A stretch of DNA of 24,917 nt from the NCBI GenBank assembly GCA_947478535.1, contig CANJXD010000014.1, positions 1 to 24,917 of the forward strand. Direction: 5' to 3'. The position numbers were made by a program, and so were the translations under genes. Positions 6,561-12,798 of this stretch are shown here, one piece after another. Position 1 is the first letter of the stretch, and every line of letters begins with the position of its first letter. The stretch comes from Acetobacteraceae bacterium (GTDB lineage Bacteria; Pseudomonadota; Alphaproteobacteria; Acetobacterales; Acetobacteraceae). The notes under the pieces are model-generated. The model was given only the letters and a program-made list of their open reading frames with translations. It did not search any database and was not told where the DNA came from.

Positions 6561-7328
6561 ATGATCGGCAAGGGCAGTCTGCCGCGGGAAATTTCCCCCG
6601 GCTGCTTCTGGTTCACCACCTGCCTGCCGGTGAAGGCCGGCGATGGGCATTGGCTGCACAACCACAATTCCTGCTTCCTGCTGATCGGCAGCGAGGCCAC
6701 GGTGCTGATCGACACCGCCATGCCCTATGGCTGGCCCGCCTTGCGCGACGAGCTCGCTGATGTCCTCGCCGGGCGGCCGCTCGACTACGTCTTCCCGACC
6801 CATCCGGAAGCGCCGCATATGGGCAATATCGGCCCGCTGATCGAAGCCTATCCTGGGCTGACCGTGGTCGGTGATCTCCGCAACTACCACCTGTACTACC
6901 CCGGGGAGGAAGCGCGGATGCGGACGATGCGCGCGGGCGAATCGCTGCCGCTCGGCGACCGGCGGCTCGATATCGTCCCGGCGGCGATCCGGGACCTGCC
7001 CAACACCCTCTGGGGCTATGAACCGACCGCGCGCCTGCTGTTCCTCAGCGATGCCTATCCCTACACGCATGAGCATGAGGCCGGGCAATGCGGCCTGCTG
7101 GCGGAGGAATTGCCGCGCATGCCGGAAGCCAGCGATACGCGGCTCGTCATCGAACGCGCGCTGTCCTGGACGCGGCATGTGGAGGCGGATCGCGCCATCC
7201 TCGCCATGGATGATTTTCTCCGGATCTACCCGGCTTCGATCATCGCGCCGGCGCATGGCGGGGTCATCACCGATGTGCCGGCGATGACGCGCGTGTTCCA
7301 TGCCGGCTTGCGGAGCATCCGGGGATGA
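6561..7328 (+). CDS. Diverged metallo-beta-lactamase-fold protein, flavodiiron (ODP)-like, first of pair
   Basis: A 255-residue protein from the ATG at 6561, chosen because GGAG lies eight bases upstream; a GTG at 6552 lacks a site. The layout follows the metallo-beta-lactamase domain of flavodiiron proteins. There is V-L-I-D-T at 48-52, then T-H81-P-E83-A-P-H86-M-G-N where flavodiiron enzymes have H-x-E-x-D-H. L-F-L-S-D164-A-Y and A-P-A-H232-G supply the expected later Asp and His. The bridging-side Asp of the first motif is proline, and the third histidine position, before W-G-Y, is leucine, so a normal di-iron site cannot form. No flavodoxin domain follows. It overlaps the next gene, a paralogue, by four bases (ATGA). 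A role in breakdown or redox sensing under the divergent IclR regulator is inference. Confidence 0.75.
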   Translation: MIGKGSLPREISPGCFWFTTCLPVKAGDGHWLHNHNSCFLLIGSEATVLIDTAMPYGWPALRDELADVLAGRPLDYVFPTHPEAPHMGNIGPLIEAYPGLTVVGDLRNYHLYYPGEEARMRTMRAGESLPLGDRRLDIVPAAIRDLPNTLWGYEPTARLLFLSDAYPYTHEHEAGQCGLLAEELPRMPEASDTRLVIERALSWTRHVEADRAILAMDDFLRIYPASIIAPAHGGVITDVPAMTRVFHAGLRSIRG

Positions 7329-8125
7329 GCGGGATGGACATCGAGGCCATCACCCCTGGCGTGCTGGTGCTGACGGCCATCGAGCCCGTGGATGGCCGCG
7401 TGAGCTGGGTGCCCGAAGGCGCGCGGGGCTTCGAGCCCTACAACGTTTTCCTGCTACTGGCAGAGGATCGCGCGCTGCTGATCGATACCGGTGTCGCGAA
7501 GCACGGACCAGGGCTGGTGGCCACGCTGCGCGACCTGCTCGGTGCACGGCGGCTGACCGTCTTCGTCACGCGGATCGAGCTCGATACGCTCGGCAATCTT
7601 GCCGCCGTGCTCGCCGCCTTCCCGGATGCCGCGCTCGCCACGGCGAACCCGATCGAGCCGAACCGCCTTGTGCACATGCCGCCCGGCGCCGTGTGGCGCG
7701 GCGGGCCGGTGACGCATATCCGCCTCGGCAGTGACCTCGCGCCGCTTGGCTTTGCCGATGTCGTGGCGCTGGACCCGGTGATGCGGACGCTCGGCACGAG
7801 TTGGCCCTATGACCGCGCCAGCCGCACCCTGTTCACCAGCGACAGTTTCTGCGGCGAGATGCTGGAGACCGCGGACACGCCAGTAATCCGCCGCGACGAT
7901 CTCGCCGGCCTGCCAGAAATGCCGGCGCTGCGGGCGCATCTGCGGGCGAAATTCCAATGGCTGGCGGAAGCCGAGGGCGGCACGCTCGCCGCGCATTGGG
8001 ACCGGCTGTTCGGCACCATCACGCCGTACGCCATCGCGCCGCTGCATGGGCGCGTGCTGGCGGGGGATGCGTTGGTTGGCGCGATGCTGCCCCGCTACTG
8101 CGCGGCGATGCTCAGCCAGGGCTGA
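7325..8125 (+). CDS. Diverged metallo-beta-lactamase-fold protein, flavodiiron (ODP)-like, second of pair
   Basis: A 266-residue paralogue of the preceding protein, translationally coupled to it through an ATGA overlap. The shared architecture is L-L-I-D-T at 51-55, then a first ligand motif reading T-R83-I-E85-L-D87-T-L-G-N, L-F-T-S-D173-S-F, and A-P-L-H241-G. Compared with the flavodiiron pattern H-x-E-x-D, the first histidine is arginine, while Glu and Asp are kept. The preceding protein keeps His and Glu but loses the Asp. The third-histidine position is also not filled (region R-T-L-G-T-S-W, 154-160). Either the protein binds one metal, binds none, or works as a heteromer with its partner. 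An in-frame ATG at 7334 is an alternative start. The gene ends two bases before the convergent Bug receptor gene. Confidence 0.72.
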   Translation: MSGMDIEAITPGVLVLTAIEPVDGRVSWVPEGARGFEPYNVFLLLAEDRALLIDTGVAKHGPGLVATLRDLLGARRLTVFVTRIELDTLGNLAAVLAAFPDAALATANPIEPNRLVHMPPGAVWRGGPVTHIRLGSDLAPLGFADVVALDPVMRTLGTSWPYDRASRTLFTSDSFCGEMLETADTPVIRRDDLAGLPEMPALRAHLRAKFQWLAEAEGGTLAAHWDRLFGTITPYAIAPLHGRVLAGDALVGAMLPRYCAAMLSQG

Positions 8126-8127
8126 CG

Positions 8128-9108
8128 TCAGCCGCCGTCGAAGGTCAGGTTGTTGCTGGTGACGACGGCGCGCCACAGTGCCACTTCCCGCGCAATGTGC
8201 TCGCGGAATTCGCCAGGCGTGCCGCCCTGCGCGGCGATGCCGTTCTCCCGCATCGTGCGGCGCAGGCTTTCGCCGCGAAGGCAGTCATTCGCGGCCTGGT
8301 TCAGCCGCTCGATGATGGCGGGCGGCGTCGCGGCCGGGGCGGCGAGGCCGCTCCAGCCGGTATAGAGCACATTCGGCAGCCCGGCCTCGCCCATCGTCGG
8401 CACATCCGGATAGCGGGACCAGCGTTCGGTGCCTGTGGTGGCCAGGGCGCGCAGCACGCCGCCGCTCAGAGCATCCTGGCTGCCGGCGCCGATCATCGCG
8501 AAATGCACGGTGCCGGCGATGAGATCGACCAGCGCCGGCGCCTCGCCGCGATAGGGCACATGCAGCGCCGTATCCTGGCGCAGCCCTGCCTGGGCGAGGA
8601 ACAGCACGATGGCAAGATGCGCGCCCGAACCGGCGCCGCCCGTGGCATAGGTGAAGGCCCCCGGGCGCGCCCGCAGCAGCGCCACCAACTCCGCCACGTT
8701 GCGCGCCGGCACGTCCCGATGCACCAGCAGCGCGATGGGTGATTCCGCGGCGCGCACCACGGGCACCAGGCTCGTCACGGGGTCGTAGCCGGGATCGGCG
8801 GTGGTGGCGGGCACGGTGCCGTGGGTGATGGCGTTCACCATCGCCAGCGTGTGGCCATCCGGCGGCGCCGCCATCACCGCCTGCACGCCGACCTTGCCGG
8901 TGCCGCCGGCACGGTTCTCGATCACCATGGGCTGGCCGAGCCGGTCCTGCATCTCCCGCGCCATCAGCCTCGCCGCGACATCCACGCTGCCGCCGGCACC
9001 GAAGGGCACGATTACGCGGATCGGCCGGCTCGGAAAGCCGCTGCCCTGCGCGAAGGCGGGCGCGGCGAGGAGCGTGGGCGCAAGGCTGATCAGGTTGCGA
9101 CGGCGCAT
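8128..9108 (-). CDS. Bug-family tripartite tricarboxylate transporter (TctC-like) binding receptor
   Basis: A 326-residue periplasmic receptor of the Bug/TctC family, typical length, that binds carboxylates or similar small anions. The export signal M-R-R-R-N-L-I plus a hydrophobic run ending A-F-A-Q (about 1-21) has a paired arginine as in Tat signals. Family marks follow: R-P-I-R-V-I-V-P-F (28-36), G-G-S-V-D at 39-43 in the ligand loop, V-I-E-N-R-A-G-G (62-69), H-V-P-Y-R-G, and a C-terminal P-A-I-I-E-R-L-N-Q helix. It is the downstream member of a tandem pair, 22 bases after the second receptor. No TctA/TctB membrane components are present nearby, as is common for Bug genes. The ligand is unknown. 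Confidence 0.92.
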   Translation of the reverse strand: MRRRNLISLAPTLLAAPAFAQGSGFPSRPIRVIVPFGAGGSVDVAARLMAREMQDRLGQPMVIENRAGGTGKVGVQAVMAAPPDGHTLAMVNAITHGTVPATTADPGYDPVTSLVPVVRAAESPIALLVHRDVPARNVAELVALLRARPGAFTYATGGAGSGAHLAIVLFLAQAGLRQDTALHVPYRGEAPALVDLIAGTVHFAMIGAGSQDALSGGVLRALATTGTERWSRYPDVPTMGEAGLPNVLYTGWSGLAAPAATPPAIIERLNQAANDCLRGESLRRTMRENGIAAQGGTPGEFREHIAREVALWRAVVTSNNLTFDGG

Positions 9109-9130
9109 GGCGCTTTCTCCGGGCTCTGGC

Positions 9131-10108
9131 CTAATTGTCGAAGGTCAGTCCGGCATCCCGAACCACCTTGCGATAGCGCGCGACCTCCGCCGCGACGAAG
9201 GCAGCGAGGCTGGCGGCGCTGCCACCTGCCGCGCGGAAATCCACATTCTCCAGCCGCGCCCGCAACTCGGCGTCGCCGAGCGCGCGGTTCGCGGCCTCGT
9301 TCAAGCGGTCGAGGACCGGCTGCGGCGTCCGCGCCGGCGCGGCGAGCGCGGCCCAGGCGACCACGTCGAAATCGGCATAGCCGAGTTCCTGCAGGGTGGG
9401 CGTATCCGGCAGGCGGAACCAGCGTTCGCGCCCCGTCGTCGCCAGCGCGCGCAACTGCCCGGCGCGGATCTGCTGCATCACGCTGCCGGTGCTGCTGACC
9501 ATGAACTGCACGCGCCCCGCCAGCAGGTCCACCACCGCCGGGGCCTGTCCGGCATAGGGCACATGCACCGCCGCATCCGCCGGCAGGCCTGCCTGCGCCA
9601 GCAGCATGACCGCCGCCAGGTGCAGTTGCGTGCCGGCGCCACCGCTGGCGAAGTTCAGCTTGCCGTGGTCGCGCCGCATCAGCGCCACCAGCTCCGCCAC
9701 GGTGTTCGCGGGCACATCCTTCTGCACCAGCACGGCAAGCGGCGCTTGCGCCAGCAGCGCGATCGGCGCGAGGTCGGTGATCGGGTCGTAGCCCAGCTGC
9801 GCCGTCACCGCGGGGTTCGACCCGTGGGTGACACCGTTGATGGCCATCAGCGTGTAGCCATCCGGCGCCGCACCGCGCGCCGCTTCCACCGCGAGCCTGC
9901 CGCTGGCGCCGACGCGGTTTTCCACCACGAAGGGCTGGCCGAGCAGCGTCGCCATCTGTTGCGCCACCAGCCGCGGCACGATGTCGAGGCTGCCGCCGGC
10001 GGGGAAGGGGACGATGACGCGGACCGGGCGCTCCGGCCAGGCTTGCGCGCGGGCGGGGAGGGGAAAACCGAGGCCGGCTAGGCCGCCGAGGAGGTATCGT
10101 CGCTGCAT
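9131..10108 (-). CDS. Bug-family tripartite tricarboxylate transporter (TctC-like) binding receptor
   Basis: A 325-residue Bug/TctC receptor, paralogous to the neighbour at 8128-9108. The signal segment M-Q-R-R-Y-L-L plus a hydrophobic run ends at A-R-A-Q (about 22), again with a Tat-like double arginine. R-P-V-R-V-I-V-P-F, A-G-G-S-L-D, V-V-E-N-R-V-G-A and H-V-P-Y-A-G mark the two lobes and ligand loops of the family. The ligand-loop residues differ from those of the neighbour, which suggests a different carboxylate. The ATG at 10108 is preceded by G-rich sequence (AGGATGGG-like purines on the reverse strand lie just upstream). A partly palindromic motif shared with the amidohydrolase promoter sits about 55 bases before this start. 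Confidence 0.92.
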   Translation of the reverse strand: MQRRYLLGGLAGLGFPLPARAQAWPERPVRVIVPFPAGGSLDIVPRLVAQQMATLLGQPFVVENRVGASGRLAVEAARGAAPDGYTLMAINGVTHGSNPAVTAQLGYDPITDLAPIALLAQAPLAVLVQKDVPANTVAELVALMRRDHGKLNFASGGAGTQLHLAAVMLLAQAGLPADAAVHVPYAGQAPAVVDLLAGRVQFMVSSTGSVMQQIRAGQLRALATTGRERWFRLPDTPTLQELGYADFDVVAWAALAAPARTPQPVLDRLNEAANRALGDAELRARLENVDFRAAGGSAASLAAFVAAEVARYRKVVRDAGLTFDN

Positions 10109-10162
10109 GGGAGGATGAGGGCATGTTTGCCGCGCCCGCGAGCTTCCCAGTTTTACAGCGTT

Positions 10163-10179
10163 CGCATGGTGAACATGCG
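10163..10179. promoter_or_regulatory. Perfect inverted repeat CGCATG-N5-CATGCG upstream of Bug receptor
   Basis: Arms CGCATG (10163-10168) and CATGCG (10174-10179) flank GTGAA. The first 14 bases are identical to 4910-4923 in the divergent promoter of the amidohydrolase operon. It lies about 55 bases before the receptor start at 10108 and between convergently facing gene boundaries at 10109-10198. The dyad form suggests a dimeric regulator's site; this is inference. Confidence 0.4.
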
Positions 10180-10198
10180 CCCCCGCACGCGCGGGTTG

Positions 10199-11443
10199 CT
10201 AGCGCAGCCGCGCCAGCAGGCTTGCCACCGCCGAGGCCCAGTCCCCGGGCACCGCTTGGCGATGGAGGGAAAGGCTGGGGTACCAGGGGCAGTCCGCGCG
10301 GCCGAGGCCGTAGTAGAAGCCTGGCTGGGCCGCCAGCAGCACCGCCGTATCATGGCCCATCGCGCCGCCCATATGCGCGGCCAAGGTATCGACCGTGACC
10401 AGCAGGTCGGTCGCCGCGATGGCGGCCGCGAAGTCATCGAGCGGCTTCTCCCCGTCCGCCATCGCATCCAGCATGCCGGGCAGTGCTGCTGCCATCGCGT
10501 CGCGCCCCTCGGGCGCGCCACCCTGGAGGTTCACGAAGCCGAGGCCGGGCACCCCTGCAAGCGGCGCCAGCGCGGGCGGCGGCAGGTTGCGGCGGGGGGC
10601 GGAACCGCTTTCTGGGTTCGCCCGCCATACCACCCCCACCACACGCTGCGCCCCTGGCAGCGCCGCCGCGTAGCGGGCGCGCCAGCGGGCGATGGCGGAG
10701 GGATCCGGGCGCAGGTAGGGCATGCTCGCACCACCGGCCTCGGCGCCGGGCGCCTCGACGCCCATCGCCAGCGGAAGGCTCATCATCGGCAGGAAGGTCT
10801 CGAACCGGCCGGCCAGCGCGGCCATGTTCATCTTCACCTCATCCTTGCCATCCGGTGGCGACATCAGCGGCAGCCCCGGCGCGATCAGCCGAACCAGCGG
10901 CGCGAGCGCGGCGCGGGAGGCGAGTTCCAGCTTCACGCCGCGCGCCGCGAGCGGCAGCAGCCAGCGCATCGCCCAGACATTGTCGCCCAGCCCCTGTTCG
11001 CTGAAGGCGAGCACGGATTTCCCGGCCAGCGCATCCCCGGGGCGGAACAGCCGGAAGCGAATGCCATCCAGGCTGCCCTTCGCGGCGAGGCTCATCCAAT
11101 CCGCCATCTCCAGCCGCGCTTCCTGCAACGGCAGCGCTTCCCGCCATTCGCCCCGCAGCATCAGCGCCAGGGCCAGGTTGAAGCGGTGGCTGGCGTTGTC
11201 CGGCGCGCGGTGGGCCGCGTCCCGCCAGTGCTCCATCGCCGCGTCCCAGGCGCAGTCTTCCTCCTGGATTCCGGCCATCACGGAATGGCAATTGGCCGGC
11301 GTGGCGTCGATCCGCAGCGCCTGCACCGCGAGGTCCCGCGCCAGGTCGAGCCGACCCAGCGCCAGCAGGTCCCCCGCCGCGCCGCTCAACACCAGCGCGG
11401 CCCTGGCATCGGGCGTGAGGGTGGGATCGGTCGGCGCGGTCAT
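10199..11443 (-). CDS. TPR-containing glycosyltransferase, GT9-like C-terminal domain
   Basis: A 414-residue protein with N-terminal tetratricopeptide-like helices (about 15-115, with repeats such as L-A-L-G-R-L-D-L-A and L-A-L-M-L-R-G-E-W-R-E-A). A Rossmann-type glycosyltransferase region follows. E-Q-G-L-G-D-N at 149-155 is the nucleotide-loop motif of this group, V-G-V-V-W-R-A-N-P at 269-277 starts the second lobe, and V-T-V-D-T-L-A-A-H-M at 349-358 is the heptosyltransferase-like donor-site motif. C-P-W-Y-P-S at 385-390 is also typical. The usual D-W-R-W after the donor motif is replaced by F-Y-Y-G. Related TPR-GT proteins modify surface glycans or proteins. Its start overlaps the end of the TIGR03032-like gene (ATGA), so the two are cotranslated, and the pair is divergent from the RTX/Ig protein. 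The donor and acceptor are unknown. Confidence 0.82.
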   Translation of the reverse strand: MTAPTDPTLTPDARAALVLSGAAGDLLALGRLDLARDLAVQALRIDATPANCHSVMAGIQEEDCAWDAAMEHWRDAAHRAPDNASHRFNLALALMLRGEWREALPLQEARLEMADWMSLAAKGSLDGIRFRLFRPGDALAGKSVLAFSEQGLGDNVWAMRWLLPLAARGVKLELASRAALAPLVRLIAPGLPLMSPPDGKDEVKMNMAALAGRFETFLPMMSLPLAMGVEAPGAEAGGASMPYLRPDPSAIARWRARYAAALPGAQRVVGVVWRANPESGSAPRRNLPPPALAPLAGVPGLGFVNLQGGAPEGRDAMAAALPGMLDAMADGEKPLDDFAAAIAATDLLVTVDTLAAHMGGAMGHDTAVLLAAQPGFYYGLGRADCPWYPSLSLHRQAVPGDWASAVASLLARLR

Positions 11444-12588
11444 GCCGGGCGGGCCGCGACTTCCGCCAGCGTCATCGGCGGGCCGTTCATGATGAGGTGG
11501 TTCAACTGCCCCTGGGCGAGGCCCACCAGCATCGGCCGGCGCGCCCCCGGCAGCAGGGCGATGTCATACAATTCGCGCACCACGCCGCCGAGGCGCATCC
11601 AGTGCAGCACCTTGCCGGTGGCGAGTTCCACCACCACCACGGCGCAGATCGCCTGCTTCTTCTCCTCCGTCAGCCGGTCTTCCAGCGGCAGCCCGGCGAA
11701 GGCCTCATTGGCGCGGGGCAGGGAAAGGCCCACCAGCGCATGGCCCTTGTGCAGCGCGAGGCCGCGCGCGAAGCCCGGCAGGAAGGCCAGCGGGTGGAAG
11801 CGCGCCGCGCCCGTATCCACCAGCCCCAATTCGCCGGTCCCGGCATTCAGCACATAGAGCCGGCCATCATGCAGGCGCGGCGAATGCGGCATGGTCAGGC
11901 CGCGGCAGACGATCTCGCCCGAGGCGACATCCAGGATCACGCCATGGCCGACGCGCTTTTCGGACCAACCGCGCGCCATATCCGTCTCGGCGCAGGCGGT
12001 CATGTAGGCGGGCATTCCCGACGCCTCATCCATCGCCAGACCGTTCAGGTGGCAGCGATCCTGCGGCGCGAGGCGGGTGACGAAGGCGGGATGCCACACC
12101 GAACGGAAGCTGGTGGCTTCGTCCACCGTGGCGAGGCAGGAGAACATGGTATTGGCGAAGACCGGCCGGCCATTCGGCAGCAGCCCGACATCATGGGCGA
12201 AGACATCGCCAGTGTACCACGCGACCTGCGGCACATAGACCGCGTCATAGCCTTCCAACTGCTGGCCGGGGGGAATCACGTTGCCGAAGCGGTAGATCGC
12301 GTTGCGCCCGGCCAGCGCCAGCGCCCCATTGCGCCAGGCGATGCCGAGGCAGCGTTCGAAGGTGCGTTCGGCGACGTTCAGCCGCTGCTCATCCTCCGCC
12401 CCTACCAGGAAGACCTTGCCGATCTGATAGGTGGTGATGGCCAGCGATATGTCCTGGGACAGCATCCAGGCGGCGAAGCCGGGGGAGGCTTCCACCTGAT
12501 AGGGCGGCGCGCTGTCGCCATCGCTGCGGATCTGGACATTGCCGGCCCCGCGCATGGCGGCGGCGAGGGGATCGGGGTCGCTGGGCAT
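11440..12588 (-). CDS. TIGR03032-type (DUF4915) conserved protein
   Basis: A 382-residue protein matching the TIGR03032 family, whose biochemical function is not known to me. Recognisable family blocks in order are W-H-P-A-F-V-T-R, then D-R-C-H-L-N-G-L-A-M, G-W-S-E-K-R, M-P-H-S-P-R, L-N-A-G-T-G-E-L, P-G-F-A-R-G-L, V-G-L-S-L-P-R and E-L-Y-D-I-A-L-L-P-G. The repeated strand-turn pattern suggests a beta-propeller. There is no signal peptide from the chosen ATG at 12588. The open frame continues to 12771, but the extra residues are arginine/proline-rich and unlike the family; no good ribosome site decides the start. It is the first gene of a two-gene unit with the TPR glycosyltransferase, overlapping it by four bases, and divergent from the large RTX protein. 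Confidence 0.82.
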   Translation of the reverse strand: MPSDPDPLAAAMRGAGNVQIRSDGDSAPPYQVEASPGFAAWMLSQDISLAITTYQIGKVFLVGAEDEQRLNVAERTFERCLGIAWRNGALALAGRNAIYRFGNVIPPGQQLEGYDAVYVPQVAWYTGDVFAHDVGLLPNGRPVFANTMFSCLATVDEATSFRSVWHPAFVTRLAPQDRCHLNGLAMDEASGMPAYMTACAETDMARGWSEKRVGHGVILDVASGEIVCRGLTMPHSPRLHDGRLYVLNAGTGELGLVDTGAARFHPLAFLPGFARGLALHKGHALVGLSLPRANEAFAGLPLEDRLTEEKKQAICAVVVVELATGKVLHWMRLGGVVRELYDIALLPGARRPMLVGLAQGQLNHLIMNGPPMTLAEVAARPA

Positions 12589-12665
12589 GGGGGTCCGTCG
12601 GCCTTGCTGTCGCGCCCGTGATCCCATGCGGCGAAGGTGGCGACAAGGCGGCTGAGGACGGCCAT

Positions 12666-12718
12666 GAAATTCGCGATTTCGCGCGTCGGTTGCTGGCGGC
12701 TGAGAATAACACTGTAGT
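12666..12718 (+). promoter_or_regulatory. Candidate promoter and operator for the RTX/Ig gene
   Basis: In the 210-base divergent gap, TTGCTG (12690-12695) and TGTAGT (12713-12718) are 17 bases apart and could be a sigma-70-type -35/-10 pair in a locally AT-richer patch. Just upstream, GAAAT (12666-12670) and ATTTC (12676-12680) form an inverted repeat around TCGCG, a possible repressor or activator site. Both are weak by-eye calls. Confidence 0.3.
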
Positions 12719-12798
12719 AAGTTGCGTGCGAATCCAACATGGTTTCCGGTTCTGGCACGGTTGCTGGGCACAGACCTGGGTCGTTCATGGAGTGTCGC

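Noticed and set aside
10182..10195. CCCGC-ACGC-GCGGG hairpin just after the glycosyltransferase gene as a terminator.
   Set aside because: The stem is only five base pairs, there is no U-run on either strand, and such short GC hairpins are common at this base composition.
10115..11857. Open frame of about 580 codons on the plus strand across the glycosyltransferase and TIGR03032 genes.
   Set aside because: It spans two recognised minus-strand genes and has no family features of its own.
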